A DNA stretch of 64,000 nt from Cichorium intybus (lineage: Eukaryota > Streptophyta > Magnoliopsida > Asterales > Asteraceae): NCBI GenBank assembly GCA_023525715.1, contig JAKNSD010000063.1, forward strand, positions 124,001-188,000. The letters run 5' to 3'. The position numbers and the translations under genes are program-made. Position 1 is the stretch's first letter. Every line of letters starts with the position of its first letter. This document shows, piece by piece, positions 11,866 to 23,902 of this stretch. The notes below the pieces were generated by a model. It saw only the letters and a list, made by a program, of their open reading frames with translations. It was not told where the DNA came from and ran no database searches.

Positions 11866-12657
11866 TTATACGGAGTGTCGGAAGGGGGGGGGTTGCTGTG
11901 ACGGGCAGTATCCTGTGGCGGTGTGAAGTGTAGTAGCGGTAGGCGGTTTTCCGGGAGTGTTAGGAGTTGGTCCGACAGCAGCTAGGAATGACCCGTTGGA
12001 GCTTGTTTGATTTGCCTTTCTCGTCTCTTCCATAATTAGTTTGGACTGAGCTGTATAGAAATTAGGAAGCGGGTCTTGTTGTTGTAGAATAGTGGCCACT
12101 CCTTCAAACTGGTCCGTGAGTCCGGAAATGAGGTGGAGGACTAGAGTTTGAGCAGGTACAGGAGCATTGACATTGGCTAATTGATCTGCCAAAACTTTAA
12201 TTTCTTGACAGTAAGCACTCACGTTTGGGAAGGATGCCAATTTAGTATTTGTCAAATTGGTTTGAAGAAAGAGAGCCCTGGAGTTGGCATTGTCCTGAAA
12301 TATATTGGGTAGAGCTGTCCATGCTTGAGCGGCTGTGGAATCCGGCTTGAGAATAGTGTGAAGTAAATCGTTAGAAATTGTACCATAAATCCATTGGAGC
12401 ACGATAGCGTCTACTCTTTGCCAAGATGGATCGAGTGTTGATGTTTTTGTTGTGTCTTTGCCGGAGTCGGTTCCAGAAGGTAGCTTCTCCGGAGCTATCG
12501 TCTCGTTAGGAAGGATGTGATCGATTGCTTGAAAGGCTCGACAGTGAATTTTGAATAGTTCCGCCCATGATGCGTATTGAGCGTTTTCCATCTCTAGAGT
12601 AATTGGAATAAAATTCTTGATGTTGGTGACAGTTACAGCAGGGTGTAATTTCTCCAT
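11866..12657 (-). pseudogene. copia 2: gag
   Basis: A 263-codon gag frame starts at 12657 and reads IKNFIPITLEMENAQYASW, a copia gag/UBN2-type N-terminus, through DLLHTILKPDSTAAQAW and LVLHLISGLTDQFEG. The frame is lost at about 11866. The continuing sequence (about 11865-11600) encodes an Arg/Gly-rich then Pro-rich segment in another frame, where other copia gags have a zinc knuckle. The RG-rich stretch may serve RNA binding. Confidence 0.88.
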
Positions 12658-12771
12658 CGCAGAGAAATTAGAAGAAGGGAAGAATTAGAGTAGAATTCTT
12701 GCCGACAAGAGGAAGAAGGTCTTGCGGCGTTTAGGGTTTTGAGAGATGTGGTGAGCGGGAAAGCAGGAGCT

Positions 12772-12783
12772 GCTCTGATACCA
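12772..12783 (-). other. Primer-binding site of copia 2
   Basis: TGGTATCAGAGC on the minus strand next to the 5' LTR; it fits initiator methionine tRNA. Confidence 0.92.
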
Positions 12784-13013
<230 letters not shown>

Positions 13014-13018
13014 GTTAT

Positions 13019-14201
13019 TTTGGCTAAGTTTTATCTATTCCATTTGAGTCAAGAAGAGAAAAGATATTTTGAGGAATTTTCGAATGTTCCAAAATATCCT
13101 TGCATATTCCTAAATATAAAGCTTTATACTCATCCAAATCAGTAAGGGTGTGTAACACTTTTTGAATACCAACCAGAGAATAGTACTAAATATGTACTTC
13201 ATCACCTCTACTCTTCTAGAAGCTTTAACCCAACATTCATTAATTGTAAATCATAAAAAAACCCCTAAATAAACCAGGTAAGTAGAAAACGACACATCAG
13301 GTGAGTATCCTCTGTAATAAATAAATAAGTGAAAGTATGTTGCTTTTTTGTATTTAACTCTTTGAAGTTTGGGATAAATGCAAGAAACAGAAACATACTC
13401 TTATTTAATTTTTTACTTCTTCCTCTCATAGCAACATACTTTCTATTATTATCAAGAAATAACAACATAATTTAAAATATTTCTAGAGATAAGATAACAA
13501 CTTACTTTTATAAAATTTCTAAAAATAACGACACACGTTATATAAAACTTGTTAGTAATAACAACGTACTTTATATCATTCTCTATAAATAGCAACATAT
13601 TTTATCATAGTTCAAAAAACAGAACCAGTCTATATTATTACTTAATATTATTTTATATTTATCATCTTTCTATTTCAGTTTTTATTTTCTTTTGTTTTGA
13701 CTTTTATTAAGTAAATCTTTGGTATGATTAACTTCACGGGTCATTGTATTCAGTTCTTACATATAAGTGAACACGTGTATCATGAGATTAAGAAATAATA
13801 ATAAAACCAATTGACCTCAGCTCTCCAATCAGTTTTATCTTCATAATCAAAACTGATTACGTGAATGGCTTCTTTTAGAAAATTTATGGCCACTGAATGG
13901 TTCTTCGACGATAGTTATGCACCCGCGAACGTTAATTCTGATTCCACAGAAAATGATCAGAACGGAGATATCAACTCCTGGAATAGAATTCATGCTTGGA
14001 ATCACATGAATCAGTACACGGCACTTCCATGATTTCTATAACTTTAGAACAAAAATGCCAGGTTGGATCTTATATATTATCATGCACTTAATTTCAATAA
14101 AGACTGAAACATGAAGATTGGGAAGAGATAATTGTTATGGTAGTCTATGTTTAATTTGTATTTTCTTCTAGAAAGCTTCAAATTTCTTGTTTGTCTATCT
14201 T
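13019..14201. other. AT-rich host sequence, no convincing gene
   Basis: This continues the sequence cut by copia 2. Between 13440 and 13620 it carries spaced copies of a motif like ATAACAACRTACTT that recurs near 56300 and 57890-58150. Apart from a 55-codon frame at 13865-14032, nothing gene-like is seen. Confidence 0.7.
13865..14032 (+). CDS. Hypothetical 55-residue ORF
   Basis: ATG at 13865 opens a 55-codon frame ending in TGA, beginning MASFRKFMATEWFFDDSY, rich in Asn, Asp and Trp and without repeats. There is no signal peptide or membrane segment. A TATA-like context is not obvious upstream. I do not recognise it. It could be a small gene, an exon, or chance; its non-repetitive, polar composition is the only support. 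Confidence 0.2.
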   Translation: MASFRKFMATEWFFDDSYAPANVNSDSTENDQNGDINSWNRIHAWNHMNQYTALP

Positions 14202-14206
14202 ATGTT

Positions 14207-14472
14207 TGTTAGGTGTTGAAATAGATCAAATAGTGAGTTAAGACAAGTATTCTACTAAGATGATTTATATACTAAGCAACACACACAAGCAATTATAAGC
14301 AAGAACAAATAAGAACACAATGGAATTGGATAACTTGTGCTGAATGCTTTGACTAATCGATTAGGGTTTTACAATGTGGGAGATGCAATTTCACAGTCAC
14401 ACACTCGCACTCGACACGGAAGGGTATCACTAATATTTATACATGATCACTGATACGCCTAGTACAATTATT
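14207..14472 (-). repeat. Truncated duplicate LTR of the outer Sirevirus-like element
   Basis: It is about 96% like 16276-16539 by eye, with a 2-bp indel. It retains the outer edge and the adjacent ATGTT (14202-14206) but lost the other half to the 729-bp deletion. Confidence 0.92.
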
Positions 14473-14481
14473 TTCATTATC

Positions 14482-16200
14482 TCTACTATTGTAAATCTTG
14501 AATCTTCTTCATTGATACCCCGAAGTACGAATAATTCAACGTTTTGAAATCCTACATACGTCTCTCCTTCTTTGATGGAGATTATTTTCATTATCTTTTT
14601 CTCACTCCATACATAGTTCGGAGCCTGAATGAACTTTGCATGGAATGCAATCTTTCTTTTCTTGAATTCCGTCAACTTATCTTTAGGAACTTGCCTTTCA
14701 AATTGTAGAAAGGCAAAGGTTTTAGGATTGTATGGAAGATACAGTTGACGGTTGATCCTGGTTTATGTTTCAACGCTCTTGAGAGGAAAGGCTATTGAAG
14801 ACAGTGAAGTCATTGAAACCAATGGCTGTGATCAGTTCTGAAGTCCATGTTTGGTTTTCATGTGCAATATTGTTGATCATGAGCATCTTCTTGTAATCTT
14901 CCTCACATTCCTTATGGACTTGCTCCATATGAGGAGCAATCCTCAGCTCTTTGACTTATGATTTTGAACCAGAACCACTTGCTTGAGTTGTTGTTGTGAT
15001 TCCGAAGGCAGGACCAGCGGTGGAGATGATTGGTGGAATGAAGCCTGGTCTTCCCAAGATGGTGGGTTGATAAGTAGTTTGGGGTTCGGAGGTTATGGTT
15101 TGCGGTTTGGAGGTTGTAGTAACCGAGGCTGCGGATTCTCCCCCTTGTGAGGGTTGAGCCACTGGTTCAGCCTGAGCAATTGCCTAGGGATTTGACTTGT
15201 TGAGAGCGTTCCATTTTGAGTGACACATTGATCATAGGCTAAACAGTTTTCTTCAGCTTATCAACAATGTCTGAAGTGATTGCAGAGTTGGTTTTCTTGA
15301 GTTCGTTTGCAAAGACTGTTACTGCGGAACGCGACTGTTCTGCAGTCAGCTCTTCAATTCGCTTGTGAGCATCTGATAAGTGTTTTGCAAACCCAGTCTG
15401 GTATTGTGAATTGAAGGATTTTGTCTCGTCCCGAAGGTCATTCAGAGCCTTCATCACTTCGGAGTTCGATGACTCCATTTTCTTCACCAAATCATCAATT
15501 TTCTTTTATGTTTGCTCCTTAAGGAGCCGGTGCCTTTCTTCTACTTGTTCAACCGCAGTGTTGAACTTTCCTTCCAAAATTCGTTGAATTTCGTTTTGTT
15601 GATCGAGAATTCGTTTCTCAGATGCCTTGACTAATTCACCCATCTTTTCAGTTAAGGCTTTTTGGGCTTAAGCCATTTGTTCACCAAAATTTTCCTCAAG
15701 CTTCCTCAAGGGATCAAAATCTGTGTTTGACTGGAGAAGAGCATCCAATTTTCGGTTGAGGGTCTTGTACTGTTTGACAAAGATAAAGTCATTGTTATCT
15801 AGTTTATCATCATCATTGTCTTTAATCACTAATGGTGCCATATGAAAGGCAGCCATGGTCTCTTCTGAAGATGGTGGCCTAGAGATTGTGGTGGTTTCAA
15901 GGTCAAAATCAAAATCATTTTGGAAAGGATAATCAGGAAGTAATGTATCCAAACCAGAAGAGGAGATATTTAACAGTGGTTCTGAGGAGGTGATGATTGG
16001 TTCAGATGTTTGAGGAGCTGAAATAGTGGGATTTTCCATGTAGGAAGTGATGGGTTCGGAAGTTTGAGTGGTAGATATAGGAGGAGTTTCTGTGGTATGG
16101 ATGGTAGATGTGAGTGGAGCAGTGGTTGGTGGTACATCCGAAGTGGATGTGTGGATTGTAGAGGTTTGTTGGGATGTAATGGTGGTAGTGAAAGGAGTAG
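14482..16200 (-). pseudogene. Duplicated third-ORF fragment of the outer element
   Basis: This is a copy of 17269-19016 and encodes, in broken frames, part of the C-terminal domain, a Thr/Gln/Pro linker, the coiled-coil segment and part of the Ser/Thr/Pro-rich region. Stops within the coiled coil and frameshifts mark it as dead. Confidence 0.88.
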
Positions 16201-16275
16201 ATGTTATGGTAGTCTACGTTTAATTTGTATTTTCTTCTAGAAAGCTTCAAATTTCTTGTTTGTCTATCTTATGTT

Positions 16276-16768
16276 TGTTAGGTGTTGAAATCGATCAAAT
16301 AGTGAGTTAAGACAAGTATTCTACTAACATGATTTATACTAAGCAACACACACAAGCAATTATAAGCAAGAACAAATTAGAACACAATGGAATTGGATAA
16401 CTTGTGCTGAATGCTTTGATTAATCGATTAGGGTTTTACAATGTGGGAGATGCAATTTCACAGTCACACACTCGCACTCGACACGGAAGGGTATCACTGA
16501 TATTTATACATGATCACTGATATGCCTAGTACAATTATTACAGAGAATATCCTATCAGAGTACTAGCTAATAGGATACAAGATTCATGCACCACGTATTC
16601 TTCTGTCACACGTGCACTAACAGTTGTTACAAAAGATAAGTCTTCGGATCCTCGAGGCTATAGCCTTCGAAGTCCTCAGACTTCGGGTCTTCTACTTAAA
16701 CATCCAGGCTTCGGGGTCTTGCACAGGTCTTCGGATTGGCATGCACTTCAGCACAAATTTTCTCAACA
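16276..16768 (-). repeat. 3' LTR of the outer element
   Basis: 493 bp, equal in length to 46048-46540. The inner edge meets the plus-strand sequence atctccccgt, the complement of the purine tract. Confidence 0.94.
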
Positions 16769-16781
16769 ATCTCCCCGTTTG
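16769..16781 (-). other. Polypurine tract of the outer element
   Basis: The minus strand reads ACGGGGAGAT directly before the 3' LTR. Confidence 0.75.
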
Positions 16782-16919
16782 TGTGAAGTGCATCCGAAGC
16801 CTATTTGTTGTAATGTCTCTTGAAATCTTGTTTCAAGGCATACCTCACAGTCAACCACTAGTTAAGGTATTCTCTCACTTTCTTCTTCTCTTCCCAGCTG
16901 TTCACAAAACAGTTGTTTA

Positions 16920-19900
16920 CTAACCCCAGCACTTAGGAAATGGATTCCGAAGGGTAAAGGCCCAAGTAATCAATCTCGAAAAACTTGATAACCCTTTGAA
17001 AACAACACCCCAGGGCTTGTCCACAATCTGCCCAGCTTTCAAATGATCAAAGTTTTCAATTGTAGTTGGTGGGGGTGCAAGAGCCTGTCCGAAGAGTTTT
17101 GCTACAACAATGTGAAACCTGGCAAATCTCAGAAGATAATTTCGAAATAAAGAGGAGATGTGATCCTTTGCAGCTATGAAAACCGCCACAGACTCGGCTT
17201 CGTTTCCAGCTGAGAACTTCAAGATGTCAAGAAGTACAATAAAATCAGTGGGATTCATAATTGGGAAGTCTACTATTGTAAATCTTGAATCTTCTTCATT
17301 GATACCCCGAAGTACGAATAATTCAACGTTTTGAAATCCTACATACGTCTCTCCTTCTTTGATGGAGATTATTTTCATTATCTTTTTCTCACTCCATACA
17401 TAGTTCGGAGCCCGAATGAACTTTGCATGGAATGCAATCTTTCTTTTCTTGAATTCCGTCAACTTATCTTTAGGAACTTGCCTTTCAAATTGTAGAAAGG
17501 CAAAGGTTTTAGGATTGTATGGAAGATCCAGTTGACGGTTGATCCCGGTTTATGTTTCAACGCTGTTGAGAGGAAGCCTATTGAAGACAGTGAAGTCATT
17601 GAAACCAATGGTTGTGATCAGTTCTGAAGTCCATGTTTGGTTTTCATGTGCAATATTGTTGATCATGAGAATCTTCTTGTAATCTTCCTCACATTCTTTA
17701 TGGACTTGCTCCATATGAGGAGCAATCCTCAGCTCTTTGACTTATGATTTTGAACCAGAACCACTTGCTTGAGTTGTTGTTGTGATTCCGAAGGCAGGAC
17801 CAGCGGTGGAGATGATTGGTGGAATGAAGCCTGGTCTTCCCAAGATGGTGGGTTGATAAGTAGTTTGGGGTTCGGAGGTTATGGTTTGCGGTTTGGAGGT
17901 TGTAGTAACCAAGGCTTGAGTAACCATAGCTTGAGATCCCGAGGCTGCGGATTCTCCCCCTTGTGAGGGTTGAGCCACTGGTTCAGCCTGAGCAATTGCC
18001 TGGGGATTTGACTTGTTGAGAGCGTTCCATTTTGAGTGACACATTGATCATAGGCTAAACAGTTTTCTTCAGCTTATCAACAATGTCCGAAGTGATTGCA
18101 GAGTTGGTTTTCTTGAGTTCGTTTGCAAAGACTGTTACTGCGGAACGCGACTGTTCTGCAGTCAGCTCTTCAATTCGCTTGTGAGCATCTGATAAGTGTT
18201 TTGCAAACCCAGTATGGTATTGTGAATTGAAGGATTTTGTCTCGTCCCGAAGGTCATTCAGAGCCTTCAACACTTCGGAGTTCGATGACTCCATTTTCTT
18301 CACCAAATCATCAATTTTCTTTTCTGTTTGCTCCTTAAGGAGCCGGTGCCTTTCTTCTACTTGTTCAACCGCAGTGTTGAACTTTTCTTCCAAAATTCGT
18401 TGAATTTCAATTTGTTGATCGAGAATTCGTTTCTCAGATGCCTTGACTAATTCACCCATCTTTTCAGTTAAGGCTTTTTGGGCATAAGCCATTTGTTCAC
18501 CAAAATTTTCCTCAAGCTTCCTCAAGGGATCAAAATCTGTGTTTGACTGGAGAAGAGCATCCAGTTTTCGGTTGAGGGTCTTGTACTGTTTGACAAAGAT
18601 AAAGTCATTGTCATCTAGTTTATCATCATCATTGTCTTTAATAACTAATGGTGCCATATGAAAGGCAGCCATGGTCTCTTCTGAAGATGGTGGCCTAGAG
18701 ATTGTGGTGGTTTCAAGGTCAAAATCAAAATCATTTTGGAAAGGATAATCAGGAAGTAATGTATCCAGACCAGAAGAGGAGATATTTAACAGTGGTTCTG
18801 AGGAGGTGATGATTGGTTCAAATGTTTGAGGAGCTGAAATAGTGGGATTTTCCATGTAGGAAGTGATGGGTTCGGAAGTTTGAGTGGTAGATATAGGAGG
18901 AGTTTCTGTGGTATGGATGGTAGATGTGAGTGGAGCAGTGGTTGGTGGTACATCCGAAGTGGGTGTGTGGATTGTAGAGGTTTGTTGGGATGTAATGGTG
19001 GTAGTGAAAGGAGCAAATGTTGGAGGTGGTGGAGGTGGAATAGTGGTATGTGGTGGAGTTGGTGGTCTTGTTTCATGAATTGGGGAGGACTGGTGTTCTT
19101 CCTCATGTTCTTTCTGATTGTCTTCGGAGTGTGATTTGTTGGACTCCGAAGCCTCATCCACAACCAGCAATTTCCTGGTACGCTTCGGCTATTTGCGTTT
19201 GGGAGTAGTTTGTTCTGTAGCCTTCCTCTTCCTTACAACCTTCTTTGGGCCACTTGGTCCTCCTGTTGCCTTCTTTTTGCCTCTGGTTTGAACTGAAGCT
19301 TTGACTGGTGTAGTTTGAATGATCTCTCGAACAAGGTAAGGTACGACAAGTGTATTGCGATACATGTTAACCTCATTGCACTCCATTGACACTTTTGAGA
19401 GCATCACTTGTGGAATTTATGCACAAAATTCAGCCGGTTGTTCATCCAGGGCTGGGACAGTGATATACGTATATCTCATTTCAGGTAGAGAAGGATCAGA
19501 AATATAACTTGCCTGCTGATAGTGGGCATGAACAATAATTGCCCAAAATCTTGTGTTGGAGATTTCAATTCCCTTCAAAGTGTGGTTGATGTGCCAACAG
19601 AAGTCCGCCTAAAGAATTGATGCAAAATCAACTTTGACATCATAGTAGATTCCATATAGCAGGCTTTGGAATGTTTGACTGGCTGAATCTAGACCTAAGG
19701 TCCTTCCAAAGAGGCATCTTAGAAAAATACTGAAGAAGTATCTCCATAGATCAGGAAGTTGTCTCTTCTTGAAAGTGCTGATGCTTTCAAGTTGTGGTTC
19801 ATAGCCCATGCCGTTGAACATGTCTACCAATTGTTCAGCAGTTGGAACCATAATTTCTTTTGGATCATAAACTTGAAGGTGCAGGGCCTCAGCAAATTTG

Positions 19901-20220
19901 ATTTTGGTCAGTTGAACCCTTTTAATTTTGCCCTTAACGTTAATAGCTTCATAGTGAACAGATTTCACGTTGTTTTCGGAGTCAAACAGGGCATTTGAAG
20001 TGTAGTGAGCCTTGTGAACAAGAGTTGCAGCAATGGAGGGAGTGTAGGTCAGGGCGTGACCGAGAACTGATTGTTTCAAGATTTCAACAAGAGCATTGAT
20101 TGGTTGGGGATAAAGACTGAGATCAGTGCGTAGAAACAGGTTTGGAGACTGACTCTTGAGCACTGGAATCGACATTGCTTCAGTAGTCTGAGATGATGCT
20201 TCAGTTGCAGCAGCGGCCAT
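16920..20220 (-). pseudogene. Third ORF (env-like position) of the outer element
   Basis: It starts with ATG at 20220 and is read towards 16920 in several pieces. The N-terminal 200 residues form a globular domain (TDLSLYPQPINALVEILKQ; later LPDLWRYFFSIFLRCLFG). After breaks near 19609 an FWAIIVHAHYQQ motif and a Lys/Arg-rich patch (19230-19190) follow. Next come a Ser/Thr/Pro-rich linker with a PPPPPPTFAPF stretch, a coiled coil of about 150 residues (18560-18055), a Gln/Thr linker and a C-terminal domain with PNYVWSEKKIMKIISIKE and LKAGQIVDKPWGVVFKG. Stops occur near 19190, 18055, 17742 and 17550. The position after pol is that of Sirevirus env-like genes, but I see no clear membrane segment, so the role is unknown. 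Confidence 0.75.
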
Positions 20221-22342
20221 TGTTGATCAGACGAAGAAGACGAAGAGAAATTAGGGTTCTTTGAGAGAAATCTTGCAGAGAAAGTTTGAGAGCATTGATC
20301 GCGTAAAGAAAAGAATTGAAGCGATGTGGGATTTAAATAGTGTTCGTGGTCCCAAGGTCATTTAATGCACGTTTGAATAGGTCCACTAATAACAGGCCAC
20401 ATCAGTCATTATACGCTCCACTATCTCTGTAAAAAGTGGAAACGTCCATTTGTCAGTCATGATTGTTCAAATTTGAACCGCTATATAATCCACGATCTTT
20501 TTGTTATGATTTTCTAGGATTTTCTGAGTGACAGTTATATATTACTGTTTATTAAATTTAAAGGAATGTTTATCTCTGTGGATATCATAAGTGTGAAAAT
20601 CATTTGAACATTTAATTGACTTCAGACCAACAAGGATAAATGTGACATTTATTGGTTTCATTCGGAGTTTGAAAATTGATCAAGTATTGAGAAACCTTCC
20701 GAAGGGTATGATAACACTTCAGATAAAGAGTTTTTGTTGAAGATGTTATCAATACTCCGAAGTCTTTTGCCTTTGTTGAAAATTTGTTTTCCTTTTTGTT
20801 TTATTTTTGATGATGCATTATGACTTATAACCTTAACTTCCATGAACATTGTGAAAAGAAGTTTTGACATTTTAGCATTCAGAATCATTCAGATCATGTT
20901 GGAAGTCCATTTTTCATTCCGAAGTCTGTTTGATTGAACATCAGTCATGAGATACATAAGTCTAACCACCCCAAGCTGAACTTAATTTCGCATTTTTGCA
21001 AGAAGGTTTGATTTTTCCTTTTATGTTTCAAAATTTTCATACTAAATGATGGTGACATTCACTGCATTGAAATTTAGAAAGATTTCACTTTTGATTTGAG
21101 CATCAGAAAGTTTGTTTGAAGATTTGGATTGACTTTAAAGAATCTTTTGAAAAATTTATTCCATTTCATCAGTTGAGGTGTTTGGATACTATTCTCTGAT
21201 GACAAGCCTTTGAGCTTCGTACACCACCCCAACATTACCATTTAAGATAGATTACTTGAAATGTTCATATTCTCTACATGGTACTCGACTATGGTATAGG
21301 AGTTCCTTGTATTGTCATTTAGGACAGACGAATAAGCCTTTGAGTGCTGATTTATATTTATTTTTGCACTCCCTTGATTGTCTTTTTACTTATTTGTTGT
21401 CTTTGATTCTTTTGACATTTTGAATTTTTGTTTTTCTTTTGGGTTTTTCAATATTTCATTTTTGAAGCTTATCTTTTCTTTTGGAGTTTCATATCCGAAG
21501 AGCCAAAATTTCACCATGTGATAACATTTGATGGTGCTTTTGTATTTGTTTGTACAATCCTTTGTGTTTGAAAAGTTTCATGTAGTTCAATTTTGAAAGA
21601 AAGAGTGAAAAAGGTTTTAAATTTACATATCAGTCAATGTCGGTATCACTTTTTGAAGAAAACTACGGAACATGTGAATTATCCTGAGTAGTTTTTAGGC
21701 TACTTGATTAGTTCAATAATGAAGTGAGTCAAGTTCAATAGGGAGGTTAAGAATAAACTCTATGTTAACGATATTAGAATCAAACAAGACTTCGTACTGT
21801 AAAACAGTCTTAACCTTATTCTGAAGTCTGTGTTCTTACCAATGTTTCAAATCGATTCCCAGATACCTTTTAGTGCAATAAGGTATGATTATCAGAATCT
21901 AAAATCAAAGTTTTGTCCTTTAATCAGTTAATTCATTGAAATAAGGTTAAACTCAGTCATTTATGCAAGAGAATTGAGATTTGAACTTTCGAGGTTTTAC
22001 GAATTGATCCTTGTTTTTCTTGTTTTTGATTTTTCTATGAAATAATCTTTTATTGTGAAAATGTTTATCCTTGTGATTCAAATGCAAAGAATGTTCCAAA
22101 GGATTTTGACATATATGAAATTTTATTAACCCAAATAGACTGTTCGAGGGGCTCCGAAGCGTCAAAAGTCTTCGGAGTGGTGCGGAATGGCATTTGGTTT
22201 GTTCCGATGGGCTCCGAAGAGTTGAAGGGCTTGGAGTGCTGCAGAACAGCATAACCTTTTATTTTGCAATTGAAAAGTCTAAGGAAAGAAAGAGAAAATC
22301 TAATATTTACGGTAGAGTGGATCCATCAATCATTCTAAGTCC
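20221..22342. other. Non-coding interior of the outer element
   Basis: This lies between the end of RNase H and the third ORF. It is AT-rich with frequent TTCGGA/TCCGAA words and no long frame. There is no Agenet-like antisense ORF here, unlike the inner element. It may act as leader for the third ORF. Confidence 0.7.
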
Positions 22343-22661
22343 TCAAACGATTCGTGTAAATGCTTCTTCGTTCAAAGCTTTTGTAAAGATACCAGCCAGC
22401 TGTTCGTTTGAGTGAACAAAGTGCACCTCAATATTCCCCTCCTCAACATGACTTTTGATGAAGTGATAGCGAAGAGCTATATGCTTCGTCTTGGAATGTT
22501 GAACAGGATTATGACATATGCGAATGGCACTTTGAGAATCACAGAACAAATGTATATTTCTAATGTTGATGGCATAGTCTTTTAATTGGCTTTGAATCCA
22601 TATGATCTGCGAAGTGCAAGTTGCAGCTGCCACACTCTGCTTCGGCTGTGGATATTGAAAC
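22343..22661 (-). pseudogene. Outer element: C-terminal RNase H, split by the inner element
   Basis: The frame reads TCTSQIIWIQSQLKDY, LFCDSQSAIRICHNP and KHIALRYHFIKSHVEEGN, the C-terminal half of copia RNase H. It continues the domain cut at 38934. A net loss of two bases just before it (after STAEAE) puts it out of frame with the preceding residues. Confidence 0.9.
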
Positions 22662-23745
22662 TGTTAGTACTGAAAGTCAAATCGTTGACCAACTCGTAGT
22701 TTGATATGTTAGGATTGTTTTATCAAACTTCTTATTTTGATGGAATGAACTTACCTTTGCATGAATGTTTTTGTATGAATGTTTTAAGTAATGAACAAAT
22801 ACTTATATCTTTTGTATGTTGTCAACTTATATATCGGATAAGTTGTGTTCTGATAATATGATAAATATCCGAAATCCAGTATTGAATTTCGGACCTTCAA
22901 AGGAACTCAGAATCAGGAAGTATCTCACCCAGAAGAAAGAGTTCGGAAGATCATACTCCGAACTAACTCAGAAGATCAAGACACTCTCAACTATTTCCAA
23001 AGACACTCTGATCAAACCAGCCAGGACTCCGAAATCCACTCAGGATTTCAGACTATCAATATCAACATATCTAAGGAAATATTACACTTAAACATTCAAC
23101 AAAGAAGACTGAAGACTAAAGAACATCAAGAAGATAAGGCAAGGGATAAGCACTTCAACTTATAGGATATGATTAGACTAGATCAGGCGTGACCCACTAA
23201 AAGTATGTCTGTTGTACTTTAGAGTATTATTATATTATAGACAAGCCACCCTAGTCTGACATTGTATTTTTATATTAAATTCACCCTTTCTTATCTGACT
23301 GAAGAGAGATGTGTTGTCTCCTCTTCAGTCCATAGGTTATTATCCGAAGGTCCTCCCTTAGTCTATAAAATGGAGACCAAGTTCATCTTCAGTCCTCATG
23401 GTTTTGAGAGACTTCATGTAACAATTTCACTTATCAATATAATCTCTCATTCCATCAACTCTTACTCTCTCGTCTGCATTTCTTACTATTCTTACATTTC
23501 AAGCACTCTTTAATTCTAGTCTTTATATTTCCAAGTTATATAACTGATTAATTCCTGTCATTTATTGTTGAGCTATTATGATCTATTCTAAGTATCACTC
23601 CTTTATTATAATTCCGCAACCACATCAAGTCTTCGGACTTGTCCATCTCAAGTCTCAGGACTTGTCCATCCGAAACTTCCAGTTTCGGATCATTATTTTC
23701 CGCAATCTTCATTTCCGCATTTACTTAGAATATTTGGCGACAACA
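22662..23745 (+). repeat. 5' LTR of the inner element
   Basis: 1084 bp, TGTTAG at the start and CAACA at the end. It contains a TATAAAA box at 23364 and a CCGAAACTTCCAGTTTCGG hairpin near 23677. Confidence 0.95.
23364..23370 (+). promoter_or_regulatory. TATA box of the inner 5' LTR
   Basis: TATAAAA about 700 bp into the LTR, followed by sequence suited to a transcription start. The same box is at 38552-38558 in the other LTR. It probably marks the U3/R region. Confidence 0.6.
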
Positions 23746-23747
23746 AT

Positions 23748-23759
23748 TGGTATCAGAGC
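23748..23759 (+). other. Primer-binding site of the inner element
   Basis: TGGTATCAGAGC two bases after the 5' LTR, complementary to initiator methionine tRNA. Confidence 0.93.
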
Positions 23760-23902
23760 CTGAATAGCTGTTCATAAGATTCTAAGTGCCTAGTTTGCTC
23801 AAGACCCTAGATGTAGCAACAACCTTAGAATCCTCTGTGGATCACTGCATGCTATTATAACTCTCAAAATCTTAATCTCTCTCTCTAGAATTTCTTTTCA
23901 TC

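Larger units (their letters stand above)
14133..16201 (-). repeat. First unit of a tandem duplication across the outer element boundary
   Basis: The unit holds 74 bp of host flank (14133-14206), a truncated LTR (14207-14472) and 1.7 kb of outer-element third-ORF sequence. It is repeated at 16202-19017. The junction at 16201/16202 shows shared TGTT, a 4-bp microhomology. Relative to the second unit it lacks 729 bp (equivalent to 16540-17268), with 9 bp of filler in place, plus a 28-bp deletion near 15120. Confidence 0.9.
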
